Shown here in pieces: positions 13,649 through 27,600 of a stretch of 64,000 nucleotides of DNA (the first letter of the stretch is position 1; every line of letters starts with the position of its first letter). A program made the position numbers and the translations under genes. Source of the DNA: Numida meleagris (Eukaryota; Chordata; Aves; Galliformes; Numididae); the NCBI RefSeq assembly GCF_002078875.1, contig NC_034414.1, forward strand, positions 6,702,965 through 6,766,964, read 5' to 3'. Under the pieces are notes generated by a model. It had not been told where the DNA came from and did no database searches. It was given only the letters and a program-made list of their open reading frames with translations.

Positions 13649-15463
13649 CACATAATTTCATGTAATGTTATATAGCAAAATGGACTCTGAGGTTGTTTTA
13701 TTCAGTTTATGCTAAGGCTGCATAGATGTTGCTCTTCAGATAATGTTTTAAGAAAGCAGTGAGAGAGAATGGCATTGTTTCCCAGGTGGCCTGCAAGTTT
13801 TCATTTGTAATTATTTTTTGGGAAAAGAGAGGCTCTGTTTACGTGATTGCTTTAGGTCTATTTCACTTTTAGAAGCTAGTTGTCAGTTTTTAGAGAGTTA
13901 ATATTTATCATGTCAAAGATTTTATTTTATGCTACTGCATTTTGCTTATAACTTCCAAGGAGGAAGAAGTGATGAAACCACCTACCAAATAGTTATTCTG
14001 GGCTCAATATCCATTAGTTCAGTACATAATTTCAAATGTTCATTAGTTTCATGAAAGAGAGACCTTATCTCAGCAGGTTTTATAATTGAAGCTGTCTGTT
14101 GGGAGTGAAGGGGAGAGAGATTGCAGAATGCTATTTTAGATGGAGAATCTTGGAACGTGTCTTAAAGGACTAAGGCTATACTAAGAATCTTGGTTTGGGC
14201 TGGTAATTTTCTAAGAAGCAGGAGGGAAGCAGAATAGAAGCCTTTGATAAAGGTTCCTGATCTCTCCTCTTCCACAAATGACTTGGGCATAAATTTCAAT
14301 ACATCAGTAAATGGTATTGTGGAAGGAGTGAACAAATGACCATCTTCAGGAATATTTACGCTATTTCCTTCCATGTGGATCAGAAGAAAAGCTAAGACAG
14401 GAAAAATGCTAATCTCGCCTTTTGGTGCTAGCAATTAGGAAAAATATTCCTCAAGTGTTGTCATTCATCACAAATTCTGATTATTGAGAAAGGAATTTTA
14501 TGGTCAAATGGCTATTCTTGATAATATTAGTGTGCCAAAATGTTGACTTAGGGCAATTTTACAAGTGTCTTGCTTTAGATTTAATGATGGAGGCTCAAAT
14601 TCTCTGTTGGACTGGATTATACACATTGTTCTTATGACTTGGAAATGTAAGAATGCAATATAAGCTGGCACATGTGCTTAACATGAAGTTTCAGAGTCAT
14701 GGAGACTCAGAGCTAAATGTTTTATCACAAATAAGGAAGCAAGAAATAAACGGGAATACTTTCGGAAATTTATTGAAGCGGATATTGTTGCTGCAAGCCA
14801 GTCCTGCCTGTTGTAGTGAAGGAAGTATGTTCTTCTGTTACAATTGAGCAGTGCAGGATGAAAGCACTAGATTGAAACATTGAAGGAAAAAAGATCTGAG
14901 TATTGCTGTTTCCTCTCATATCCATACAAACATACAAAAAGCTTCCAAACATGGATGGTTACAGTCATACTTCCAGGCTTTATACTGGTCCCAGGTGATG
15001 TTCTTCTTTTAGATGGTCTTGCTGTGACAGTAAACCTTTCCCTGAAGCACATCTTTTACTGAAGGCTTCCTTGTAAAAGGCTGAAAGAGATAACACAGAA
15101 AGAAGATGGACTGTCAGGAAAATTGATGATGGGAGGAAATCTCTGCTTTTCTATTTCACCAGGCTTGAAGAAAATGAAATGCCTGGTCAGTTACTTAAAC
15201 ACTTTCCACTGTTCTAGTGCTCAAAAGTGGCCTGTGCAAAGTACATCAACTTAATTACTCAACTACATGCAACTGCAGACATTCTGCATTCGAATGGTAA
15301 GCCCACTCAAACAAAAATCAATATACAATGGTGTTGCAGTGTTGTGGGAAAGCATTTTAAACGTCAGCAGTGTACATTTGCTAGAAATGTTTTTTTTCCT
15401 CCCCTGTATTTTGTGATGTGCTTTTTGCTTATATAATATTATTCCTTGCCTATTTAGATTTAC

Positions 15464-15652
15464 TGACGCTGCCCCCTTGTCAATCTGCTGAATAGAACCT
15501 GAACCCAGCTGCCTCCATGCTGTTGTTAATGCAATGATCACATCGTTGCTGTGAGCAAAATCAGAATAGCCAAAGTTAATAGGCAGAAAGTGTTCAAACT
15601 GGTCTGAAATAACATTGGCTGCCACCAAAGAAAAAGCTCCAAATAAAGCTGC
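15464..15652 (-). other. Candidate coding exon (unidentified), low confidence
   Basis: On the minus strand a 189-base segment is open for exactly 63 codons, in phase 0 at both ends. It is bounded by an AG acceptor ('gaccacag|gcagc') and a donor-like GTAAAT ('gcgtca|gtaaat'). The product would begin AALFGAFSLVAAN and end QQIDKGAAS; it is mixed in composition and not low-complexity. Against it: the upstream pyrimidine tract is weak, the open frame continues to 138 codons across both supposed splice sites (15263-15679), and such an ORF length can occur by chance in this amount of AT-rich sequence. No protein family was recognised. It could be an exon of a minus-strand gene, a fragment of an old processed pseudogene, or chance; chance is the default reading. 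Confidence 0.25.
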
Positions 15653-18600
15653 CTGTGGTCTGTCTGTATATATATGCATGTGAGCACTTCCTGTTTATTA
15701 ATAGAAATTTACCATTGTAGGAGATAAATGAAAATTGAGTTACCCAGGGGAAATAATAGTGAGATAAAATTTACTTATTTCAGTCCTGAGTTCCTGCTGG
15801 TGTTGAAGTAAGGTCTTGCGTGATACAGTCCTAGACTTCAGAATTGTTGATGACTTCTGTCCACGAAACCTTGAGGCTGGTGATGACTTTCAGATGGAAC
15901 ATCAGTGAGGCTGATGGAGAACGTGAATCAGTAAATCCTTGCTCTGTCACTGCACTGCGTTGCTTTCCAACACCGTACATTTTTTGCTGTGTTTAATTGA
16001 CTTAATTATTTTTCTTGGGCTGTACCTCATATCCCGCAGCTGCTTACTAAGCTTTTCTCCTTCTGATGAGTGGATTGATTTTTTTGAGAATACCTGTCAA
16101 TAGGCAGAATGTGCTTTTTGGTGGCTGTTTCCTTTGCAGAGATGCTCCTGTGACTAGGGGATCTGATTCTCATCTTCTCCTCTACTCAGAGGCTCTGTGC
16201 AATGCCGCAGACCTTGGCAGGAGCAACATGCATTATGAGGTGCAGAGAGCAAGCCCCGTGCAGTTCTAGATTCTTCTAGTGTATCTCAGCTTCTTACTTT
16301 CAGACTTGAATTGAATAAAATCCCTGTTGGTCAGGCTCTATGCCACAATTCACATCAGAGCCAGACCGTAGCAGTCTCAGCAGGATGGAAATATCATCCT
16401 GAATCCCATTTTTCTTGCAGCTCCTTCTGTGCTCCTTAGAACAAAGAGGAATTGATTCTCTAGCTCAGCCTCCAAGAAGAGAAGCTTGTCTGATCTGATA
16501 TCTCCCAAGATAGAACAAAGTCCCCTGATTAACAGGAATAACCCACTAACAAAAGTAAAGCAGATCTAGATCTGATGGCTGTGGGCTGGCTTAAAGACAA
16601 AACATTTCTCGCTTTTCTTAGGCTCAAGCTTCTGAGGCAGGAGTGTAAAGCAAAGCATACATGGTAAGCAGATGAGCTGTGTCCTAGGCTTTTCTGGTGG
16701 GCTGGGGATGATGTGCTGAGATGTAAGGAATTTAATTGATGTAGGAACTCACAGGGATTGAGGGGAGGCAGTGTGACTACAAAATACTCTTCTGTTCTTT
16801 AGTGTTTGCAAAGTTAAAGATGAGGTTATTTTTCTGATGGCTGTGGATTATTAAGCTTAAGGTATTTCAACTGTATTCCCTTGCAGAAGTGTCCTGCTCC
16901 TAACAACTTCTTTGAAAGGGAACTTTAGCTGTCCTGCTAAGACAGGAAAAATTGCGAAATAAACTTCTGCTGGACTGAGATTTTGCCTAGTTCCCTATTT
17001 TCTGTAGAGAACATGGCACGTAGGTGTGGTAGAAAGAGGCTACATGTCAACCTATATGAAAAGCTCTTGAAAAAGGTATATGCATATAAAAATGAAAATC
17101 ACGATGAGAACTGAATGGAGATGTTTACTTGTTTCTAGTATAACGTTTCCTCTGTTCAGTGTGTGCACATATGTCTCCTGACTAGTGTGCATAGATTTAG
17201 ATACTGATGCAGCCAAGCCCACTTTCACAGCCTGAGTTTTCCTCTAATATTGCTGTATGTACTTACGGCTTTCAAAGTGTGTTTCTGTCTTTGTTCAAGA
17301 TGTATTTGTAGCTGTGATGATTTCTTCTTGAACAGCCTAAATAATAAAACAAAAAAACCACCACAACAAAACACAGTATCTATGTAGATTCTTAATTTTG
17401 TAAACTGACAGGAAAAACGCATTCATGTATGATGCCTTATCCATTTGATATTCAAGGGTTTTTAGCTTGTGGATCTATAAACATGTAAGACCCTGAGTCT
17501 CTTCCCTATCCAGGGACAGTGCTGTAGTGATTCTGTGGAACATAATTGTGGGAGCAGAGTGACATTTTTACAGATTGCTGAAAAATTATGAGCTTTGAGG
17601 TTTGTACGAGGACTTGGATTTTCTTTTAAGTGCATTTTTCTTTTGGCATTTCATTCCCTTCCTCTGCATCACAGTGTTATGTGTATTTGATATGAAATGG
17701 GACGGACCAAGAGCATTTGTTACCTGTAGGCAATTTACTTGTGTCTTTGGTTATCATCCAGTTGTCAGCGTTAGTTCTCATCTGTGGATCGATTTTATTA
17801 TTAAATAAAGCAGAGGATGTTTGTCTTACAGTAGATGTTGACTGTGCCTGATCCTCAGGGTTTTTCTTTTATATATATTTTTTTCATTGTCGTTAGATGC
17901 TCTCTTCTTTGTGTGCTATCAAGACATCATACCATCAATAGTCTCCAGCCTGGAACTGCCTGGGTCTCATTAACACCAGGTGTTTTGCTTCCTGCCTTTT
18001 CTGCTTACCTCTTCCTGTTTGGTTCCCTGCCAGCCTCACCATACTCAGTATACTGTTTATTTCTAGCAAGTACTTCAGTGTTTTCCTACAAATGGTTTTG
18101 GTTTTTTGATTTTTTTTCTTTGCACTAGTCAAACTGTTAAATTTACATCTTTTTTAAGAATTCTGAAATCCATAGATTATCTTATTTGGAGTGTGTAAGA
18201 GCAGTTTAGGTGTACTGTCTTTAATTTTGGGTGAGTAGTTTCTTCAGTCAGTGCAGAGGTTTCTTCCAAGTGCCAAAGGATAACTTCAGTAGAGTTTATC
18301 TCTAGTCTCCTGCTCTCTTCTTTGACTGAAGGAAGGGACAATCACTAAAAAGCCTTTTTTAAATACAGCTTATCTTTTACATTTGACTGGATGTATAAGC
18401 TCTTAAAATTCAATATTATCAAGGCTATTAATGCCTCACTAGAGATTGCAACTTTCTCACCATTGCATTTCTTTTGATATGGAAGCCTGATAGAATTTCC
18501 CCTGCATTTTCGGAGTATTTCTTTTTTATTGACTACTTACCCCTCACTACAAGCTAATAATCACCTAAAATACACCTCAGGAGAAGCTTAGTTCTGTGGG

Positions 18601-19467
18601 GTTTCTTAGATAGTAAAACTTCCCATTGTCTTTAATTTAAGCAGATATCCTTTGGGCATGATATGACTTTAAGAAAGGAAATATTACTTCCCTGCAATAT
18701 GCTGAATTAAATTTTTCTAGTCCCAGTGGGCTGACAGCAGCACAAAATGTTATTGTTGAAATTTTAGTTAAAGATTTGAATGATTAAGATGAAATAACAT
18801 TATGTAATACTTGATAAGATAAAATATCTTGTGTTAGAAGAAATCTACATTGAAACATAAGTAACAGAGAAACGAAAGCAGAATTTCCTGGCAAAACACT
18901 ATAATCATTCTTGATAGCGTTTGTTTTTGTGTGAGGAGGGTGGAGCAGGACAAACAGCAACAAGTAGTTCCTCCCCAGCTGCATACAAGCTTATCTAAAG
19001 ATTAGGTCATTTTTTTCAGTTGGAAAAAGGTAAGTAAATCACAGTTACAGAGCATAAAAATGTTTCTATTAAAAATGCAATACTGTTCCTCCAGATGATA
19101 ATTGTAAGATTTCTACATGTTGTCTTTGTTATGCTAGACCAGTTTCTGAATGTTTATAATTATAATCTTAAGATTTTCATTTTTAATTGTATAAATAATT
19201 TTGGTCTTCTCCTTGCCCACACTGCAGAAGACTGAAGACATCAGTGTTTTCCTAGTCCCAGTAAAAGTTGAAAGTTTGAAACTTCTTAATTCTACATGCA
19301 GCCTGTTACTTATGTAATAACTTGCAAGCATTGTGCAAGAGTAAACTTAGTGAGCCAGAACTCTTTAGTAGCTGTTGGCTGCTTTCTCTGTTTAGACGTG
19401 CTCAGGATGTGGGTTTCTTTATCTAAACACAGTACTTCAATTGTAGACAAGGTAAAGAATGAAGATA

Positions 19468-19493
19468 CTTAAATATGGTTCTTAAATATGGTT
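19468..19493. repeat. Exact 13-bp tandem duplication
   Basis: CTTAAATATGGTT is present twice head to tail with no mismatch. Confidence 0.75.
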
Positions 19494-21639
19494 TCAGCTC
19501 TGTGAAGAGCACTTCCCTGTTAATGTTACTGTTAAAATTCTTTTTTCACATCGTGCAAATCTCCAGTTTGTTTTATAGTTCAGTATCTCAAATAAAGAAC
19601 GCTGCTGTCTGAAATGTAGCTTAAGTGTAGCTGAGCTGATGATTCAGTCGAATTAAGAAACCTTTCCCACTGGAAAGTGCAGTGACTTCTAAAGTCACTC
19701 AGTGCTCTAGCTTTCATAATTGTGTTATGCATTTAATTAGTTTATTGAAAACAAGTGATTTGTCAACAGAAGATGCTGTATATCTCACAGGTCTACTTCC
19801 TCTATCTGCTTTGTGATCACACACCTCCTACAACAAAGGCACTAACACTTTTTTTTGTTCTATCGGTATGCCGTAGCCTGTCCTCTGTAACAACATGACT
19901 TTTACAAGAAAGGGATTTGTTTTTCTTATGTTTTTGGGGACGATTTCTCTTAAGAGCATGAATATATGCAAGTCTTATGGTGTCTTTAATACAACCTGTA
20001 AGTCCTTCAATCTTCCCACTTGTGGAAAATCAGCGGAAGTGCTCAGAGGTGCACTTTTTCCTTCTAGACCTCAGCCACTGGAAGTGAGGTTGGCATTACT
20101 CTGATTGATTTGTACATAGACATTTTTATAATGTAGCAGAGATTTTTGGAGACAAGTCTTTGTGTAGAATATAGGACAGGAATGAGAGTGTTGTTTGTAA
20201 GCCCAGCTCACTGACTTTGAAGTTAGAGCTGTGCCTACCAAATGCAATTGTTCAGTTATTGCTCAGATTGGCTGAGCTCAAAGAAGAGAAAGAGCAGTTC
20301 TTTCTGTTGCCTTATATGTCAGAATGGGAAACATCTTTCAACTGGATGGAATGTATCATAGTGAAATTTTGTAACAAATTCAGCTGTGCAAAACAGTTGT
20401 ACAGGTAGAATAGAGTGGCAGTAATTTGTGGGAATTCAGACTAAGACTGGAAAAACTTTTTATGCCTAACTCTCCTGCTAACTTTACTTATGTGAGAAGA
20501 CAGAGAAATGAAGTAACTTTCTTGTTCAGTGCAAAAGATGACAGAAATAGTTTCAAATCAAATGACATTAATGATCTAAAAATACTCATCGGATGGAAAT
20601 ATCTGTAAAGATTCTTCCTGTGGGTGTTAACAATTATCCAACCTTGCACAAAACAAGAAAACGTCATTACGTATTATTTTAGCAAGCTGTGTTTATAGAA
20701 CAATTGAGCACAATGGTAATTGTCTATTTTAAGATTAACTCGTTGCCATATACAGTTTCAATTCTAAAGATTAAATGCAACATATAGAAGGCAGCTCATT
20801 GTCTCTGAAATGTCATTAATGATGTCCTATAGTAATGAAACAGCGGATTAGGTACAATTTGTTCTCAGCACCTGTAATAATTATTTCTGCCTCGTCTTCC
20901 AAGTTTTTATTGAAAGGTTGAGGTTAGCAGTGAATGTCATCTGAACAGGGCTAGAAGCAATTTAACAAGGCAGTTAGGCAATTTTTTTTCCTGATTTAAC
21001 TGTTCTTCAGCTGAAGATGCTTTTGCATCTTTTTCTGCTGGTGAGAAAAAAAAAACTTGCTTTTTTTCATCAAATTTATAACAGGAAGCAGGAGGATTTA
21101 TGGACTGCAATCTCCACTAGAGTAGCTTTCTGCAAATTTTTGTTGTCCTGAACATTAATAATTTGCTCTAACTTATTTTTAGAAATGTATTCCAAGCATC
21201 TAAAATCTCTCACTTTGAGAGAGGTGGCAGAAGCAAGACTTGATGCTTTTAATGGCATTTAACGAACGCAGCTTAATATCTTTCTTTTAGCCAAAATTTC
21301 CGTTCGAGCTTTCCAGGCTTGCCTCTTCTGATCAGTAGTCCTGTCTCTACTCCTCTCCAGAGCAAGGTCACAAGGCCCAGTCCTTTCCCGCCTTTTGCAG
21401 TGAACTCTGCCTGCGATTTGCATGACAGGAGGATGTTATCTATGTGGTATGACTCACCTCTGCTCAGGAATGAGTATGCTTTGGTCTCTGAAGGAGCTTT
21501 TGGACAGGAACTTGAAAACAGAGAACCGCTTGGAGATGGGAGATGTAATGGGGATTTTAGTGATGAGTGTTTGTGTTGTTCTCTGCAGTTGGACTTCTTC
21601 CTGCTCTGATCTCTGAAAGGGCACGGTGCGCCTCTTGGA

Positions 21640-22022
21640 TGGGGACAGGCAGAGAGACTCGGGGCTGTTCAGCCTGGAGAAGAGAAGGCTGAGGAGGGCT
21701 CTTATCAATGTTTGTAAATATCGAATGGGCAGGAATCAAGTGGATGGGGCCAGGCTCTTTTCAGTGGTGCCCAGCAACACGACAAGGGGCAGTGGACACA
21801 AACTGGAACAGAGGAAGCTCCATCTGCACGTGAGGAAAAACGTCTTTACTGTGCGGGTGACGGAGCCCGCTGCGCGGAGAGGTTGTGGAGTCTCCTTCTC
21901 TGGAGATACTGAGAACCCATCTGGACACTTTCCCGTGCGACCTTCTGTAAGAAACCTGCTTTAGCAGTAGGGTTAGACTAGATTGTCTGCAGAGGTTCCT
22001 TCCAACCTCTGTGATTCTGTTC
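21640..22022 (+). mobile_element. CR1: CR1 LINE, 5'-truncated 3' end
   Basis: The stretch reads as the 3' part of a chicken-repeat-1 non-LTR retrotransposon in plus orientation. It has the 'gggctgttcagcctggagaa' block near 21662-21681, then the 'gtggatggggccaggctctt' block near 21740, then 'ggttagactagattgtctgc' near 21971. It closes on the CR1 3' tail 'cctctgtgattctg' at about 22005-22019. Only the last few hundred bases are present, as expected from the usual 5' truncation of CR1 during target-primed reverse transcription, so no reverse transcriptase frame survives. Compared with the familiar CR1 pattern, a few bases appear to be missing around 21868-21880, where 'actggaacaggctgcccag' is normally seen. 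The interval has noticeably more CpG and GC than its flanks. The 5' boundary is uncertain by some 30 bases. The subfamily was not assigned. Confidence 0.93.
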
Positions 22023-24646
22023 TCCTGGCAGAGTCTGCGGCCTGCAGAGGGCCTGCACAGCAGCAGGGCGCTGTTGTGGCCTCACCCCGGCCCCTCTCCC
22101 CATCCCTTTGTGCTGCACCAGGGGAGATGGAGATGGGAGAGTGAAGCCTTTGTTTCTCAACATCCTACTCTATTTGAATTGGCAATAAATTCATAACATA
22201 CTACAGTTTTAGTATTCCTCACCCTTTTAAAGTTTAATGATACTTCAGTTCGAGTCATTTCCCCTCAAATGCGTAAGCTTTACAGTTTTCCATGTGAATT
22301 ATGCACAGTTCTGGGGATCTGACTGATAGATAAGGAGGGATGGTTTGGTGGTTCTACAGTCACAGATGGCAAGTTTAGTCTTAGCATAAGTTGCTTTAGA
22401 GCTTAAAAATAGCAGAGAGAAGAAATAATAGCTACAAATCGAGCTTCTGGTGGAAGAAAAATACAGTTGGAAACTGAAATTTAAACTATGAGGATCTGAT
22501 GTGAAAAGTATCCAAGTATCCCTGCAACTTGTCATTGCTGATTTTTGCTTTCATAGTCAATGTCTGAGTTTCCAGACCTTCACTGACAGGATCGATGCTG
22601 CGGACAACTGGCAAGCACATGTAATTCTTCAATTTTGTGCCATTTTGGATATGGTAGACCATATGCACATGAGTCAGTAAGATAAAGATATGCCAGCACA
22701 TCCCCTGTAGAGAAGCATCACCCTGTTATTGTACACTGAGCTACACAAAAGATGGATTTAAACCTCCATAGCAATGCTTTGCTGAACTTGGTCTCAAAAC
22801 ATTCTCAAAATTTGGCGTGAAAATATCTGGCAGCAGTGTGGTTTTGGATCCAAATCCTGGATCAGGATCTATAACATGAATTTTCTGGAATGTTTAAAAT
22901 CTCAGTCTATATCCCTCATAACTTCTGTTTTTTTCCCTGCTCAATCCAGATGGTATTAAAATAGTTCTGTGTTTTATTATTTACATGCCAAGCAATTATT
23001 ATGTTTAATGTACAAATATTGTCTTATATGTATAGTTTTGCATCTATATCAGAGAGGTGTCTAAAAATAAACACAAACTGTTTATCTCTACTTTTACAGA
23101 TGGCATTGAGCATTTATGAAATGAATATTGCTCATCGTTACTTGCTGAATGTGTGACAGAGCTGGAGGGAAGAACAACTGAGATCTGATTCTTAACCCAT
23201 GCCTGTTCCTCTGTAAGTCCGAATCTGTTCTATTTCATATGATTTATTTTGCTTGCAGCAGCGTGGAGTTCTTATTTTAAATAGTTCCTCATTATGGCTG
23301 TTGAGAAAGTGTACATATGTGCAGGAGATCGGGATTTGAATATAAAAACAATTTTTGCCAACTGGGTTACTAATTAAAATGGTATTAATTTTTGTAATGG
23401 TTTGTGCAAGATATCTGTGAATGGAAGAACTGCAGTACAAACGAGGATGGTAAAATAAATGGATTAGCAACAGTTCCGCTGGAAAGGATTTTGGTGTTAC
23501 AGTGGCTTGTAAATTGATTGAGACTCTACAGTTTTAAATCGTTACAAGGAGGGCAGGAGCCATGCTGGGTTGTATTTGAAAATTACTATAGCTTAGATGA
23601 TGCATGAAGTAATGTCCTTGCTTTCCACAGCATTAATAAGGCCTCAGTTACATCTAGCATATGGGTTGTGTATTTCAAGCAAAATACGAAGAAAGCTGAA
23701 GAAGCAGCAACAAAAGTTTAGAAATATAGGCGATAAGACATCTTAAAGTTTAATGGCTTGGGATTGTTTAGCAGAGTGTAATTTGTTCTCTGTATGTTTG
23801 ATTGAGAGAACATACACAAATCTCAGCAAGGTATAGGCAGGTAAATATTAACAACTGTTCAGTAGTAAAACATCCAGGTAGTTTTTTGTGTTTTCCTTCT
23901 CAGTGGTTTTAAAGTCAGAGTAGATAGCTACTGGTTAGGAAGGACTTGGTATGTCTCATATTTGTCTTGAAATGGGAAGAAAGATGCGACTTCTCAAGAC
24001 CCGTTTCAGCCAGTTTATATGACTGTTGAATTCAGTAGGAGCTCCACTGAAACTTAGCAGCTAAGTCGGTAATGCTTGAAAAAGTCCTCCATGTTCTATT
24101 TTCACCTCCTTTGGCACCATGTGTATGAAGCCATTGTTCCTTCTAGTTTACTGGATGGTAGAGAAATAGTTAGCCTCTATGGCATCTAAAACTTCATGGT
24201 GACTTGAAACTGAAACAATATTGTGTCTTAACAGTAAAGTGACTGGAAAACTTAATTTTTTTTCCCTGAACGAAACGAAACTAATTTAAAAGATGGCAAA
24301 CAAGTGTCTGATAATTCTGCCTCATTGTTAAACAGATTTTCAATGGTAACAACAATATTGATATCAAAACAAAAATTATGTTTCACATCCAACGTCTTGC
24401 TCTTGAGAGCATGCTTAATATGGAGTTAACTTAAGCTAATTGAAAATAATCAAGTATTTGCATAATTGTATTCAGGAGGTGGTTGTTGTTCAGTCTGTTG
24501 AAATCTCCTGGAACACAAGAAGGCAATGCTTTGTGAACCTGCTATTCCCAATTTCACCAATTTCATCTACAGTAAATCTCATTAATACTCTACCAGTAAG
24601 TACTAGAGAGATTGTTTGATGTGCTTTAATTATGCTTGTGGCAATC

Positions 24647-24662
24647 TTTTTTTTTTTTTTTT
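24647..24662 (+). repeat. T16 homopolymer
   Basis: Sixteen consecutive T residues. Read on the minus strand it is a poly-A tract, but no processed gene copy was recognised adjoining it. Confidence 0.9.
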
Positions 24663-27600
24663 GAATAAGAGGAGATAATTCATTCAAACAATAGCAATTC
24701 TTTCAGAATTCACTTCAAGTGTCATTATGGTGGAATGCAGTTTTGGGAATAATATCAATGTGAGTTTCAGTAGCTGGAAGCTATTTTATTTTAATGAGGT
24801 GTACACTAACGTATACCATAGTTTCTACTACTGGTACGGTAAAGTAATACAGAGATAATGAATATGATTGGTGTAATTCATCTGAAGCTCAAGCTAAATT
24901 TATGTAGTTGCTCTATTTTATGCAAATGACTCAAAAATGGATGATTTTTGATAAATTGTGCTTTATTAAAGTTATTATCTAGTTTCATTTTCATTATATA
25001 TAATGATCTCTATGCTCATTTTATGTAGGGAGGAGCTTGACATATTTTGGGAAGGAGAAAGGATAGCTTTCTATTGGAAAATGCTAAGGTTTTGCTAAGG
25101 CAAAAACCATCTGCCTACCCAGTCTGAAAAAGCAAGCACTGCTAACTCTACCAGTAGCTGTCATTTTAAGAAGCATTTCATCTTTATCCTTTCTTTTTCC
25201 TATTATGCCCTACTGTGGATATCTAGAACTTGCTTTCTGTAGTGCAATCTTTTTTTCCCACTGTCCAGAGGATTTTTGCGGTCATGCAAACATGAAGAAA
25301 TTTGCTTCACTCTGAATATCTGTTCCACTGGTTTTTGTTGGTAAATCATACCGATGGTGTGAGTTACAGTGTTCTAAGCACTACTTGTCTGGGATGAGCT
25401 AACCTACAGCATGGATATACTGTCTTGAGTTCCTGTATGGTGTTGCCATATCTCTGTTGGAAGGTGGAGGTGTCAGTGGAGATAAGCAATCCCTACTGTT
25501 GTAGGGGGCAGTGGTGGTAGAAAGGTCAGGAATTCAACCTAAAAATGTGGAGTGAAAGGCAACAAGGTTAGTAGTGCAGAGACTGTAGTGCAGTCCTGAG
25601 ACTCAAGTGAGAGTGGGAAGAAGAGGATAAGAACAAAAGATGGTAAGTTCAATTTAAAACAAATAAGTAAAAATAACCTTAGCAAATATACGTGAGAAGG
25701 GTAGTTTTCTGTGGCTCCTAGAGAGCTTTGTTCTGTAATTTAATAGGTGTTTTGTGTGAATGGCAGACTCTCTTTTCCACGCTGCTTCAGCTTTATAGAT
25801 GAAGCAAAGAAATAAGGAGGATAAATGTACTTTTTCTCAAAGTGGTCAATACAGCAGGGAATATCAAGGCAAGAAGCTCTTAAAGTCAGGGCAGCCCATA
25901 CTAAGATTACCATTATAATATTACTGTAAATATCTTGAATATGTAGAATAAAAGCTGTAGAAAAATAGAGGCTGTTTAAAAGTACTCCTTATCTGAGCTT
26001 TCCTAAGTAGGACAGGCAAAGAAATAATGGACAAATCTAGGCCAATATAAGCCTCTGATTACTTTTCCTCTCTGTCCTGGGATTCTTTCCAATACATTTC
26101 AATGGAAAATACCTTAATACCTGTTAGAAAATATTCCAGTTAAAATGCTCTGACCTCCTGATATACCTGTAAAAACAATGAGGGAAGAGAAGGTACAAAA
26201 AGCTACATGTTAGCCAGATTTCATGTCACAATCAGAATATTTCTGTATTTTTAAGGCTGTTTTTTTTCCAGCCGCATAGTGCTGTATTATCACTGAGAAG
26301 TTACAAGTGACTGCCTCTGTTCTGAATGTTTAAGCTTGTAATTTCATCTGTTATCATTAGTTTACAATATGTATTTTGTTTTGAGATTTTTAATGATATT
26401 GTGTATCAATATTCTAACAGCCCAGGCTCAGATTATTAGGTAGATAAGTCTATTGAAAATTTGAGTTATTTCTCGTGGATCTGAATTTTCCTGTCGACCA
26501 GATAGAACTGTGTTGTGACCATGGGACTTGTAAAGGCATAAATGTTCTGTAGGTAGATGCAGTCCAGTAATTTTGTTTGCTGGGAGTATGGCTTATGGAA
26601 GAAAAGCCATTTTGTGTTCAGGGAGAGGCTTCTGGGCTGTTGGAGAAACTGGAGAGTTTTCCACTTGTATGTCTCGGTTTCATAGGGACTACAGACAACA
26701 TGCAGAATATGTTTTAAACATTCAGCCAAATAGTGGATTTGTTCTCATTTCCTCTTCTGAAACCTGCCCAAAACCCCTGGAAAGGGATAAATACATGAAG
26801 AATGATGTCTATATCATATAACGTAGTATAAGTTGTATACTTTAATAGCTTGTTAACAGAAACTATTTACATCTGGAATTATTTTTAATATTAGCACTAT
26901 GTTTATGGCAGAGACTCCTATCTCCAGTCCTGTGGGAACAGTGTTCTTAATTTCTCATTTGTGTAGCTGGAGCATGATTCTTTAAGAACGTTTTCCTCGA
27001 TTTGTTGGTTTGGGGCCTTGGTGAATGGCTACTTTCGTTTGACTCAATTTCTTCTGAAGTTGTTTGAGAGAGAAGGCAGGATAAAGCCACCGGAACTGTG
27101 ACTATCCTCTTCTCACCACAGCAGTTCTTGGCTGCTGGTGTCACTGCACAGAAGTTGCTTATTGTACCCACTGTGCTTTGGCAAGCATCTGCCAAAATGT
27201 CTTCACCTAGATGCTCCGTATCTCTTAGTAACAGAGTGCCTCTACTTCTGTCTGATAGAAAACTTCATTGCTAATAATGGGAATGCATCTTTCAGAGCCA
27301 ATAGTGTTACCTCTCATCCAGTCACGTTCACTAATTAAACTGCACTGTGTCAGATCTGCAGTGGACGTCAAGTAGGTTCTGTAACTCTTATTATCAGTGC
27401 TTCTGTGACAGCTCAGGCAACTTGAACAACACCTGTTTTTGATCTCTAAGCTGTTTCGTATCTTCACCAAAAACTAAGAGATCATTAACCATGTTTTCTT
27501 ACTGAGTTTATAACTCATTTACCAACATTATTTAATATCTTTTCAGCACCTGGAATGAATATGATTAGAGTTAATAATTTTGTGGTTTACTCTAAAACCC

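Larger units (their letters stand above)
1..21639. other. Unique AT-rich non-coding sequence (intergenic or intronic)
   Basis: No gene was recognised in this block. Open frames are short, mostly rich in Ser, Leu, Phe, Cys and Lys as expected of AT-rich noncoding DNA, and lack recognisable domains. Visible structure is limited to A-runs at 6676-6688 and 6915-6929, a (ATTT)n tract at 9485-9502, a 14-base palindrome at 3224-3237, two short tandem duplications (13603-13648, 19468-19493) and a modestly GC-raised patch at about 6400-6600. Two minus-strand candidate exons are listed separately. The interval 20600-20960 carries many homeodomain-type TAAT and ATTA cores in otherwise balanced sequence and could be a conserved noncoding element, but this cannot be tested here. 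Confidence 0.75.

Noticed and set aside
17744..17755. TCTTTGGTTATC, identical to the first 12 bases of miR-9-5p
   Set aside because: The following bases diverge, and no complementary arm able to form a precursor hairpin is present downstream or upstream.
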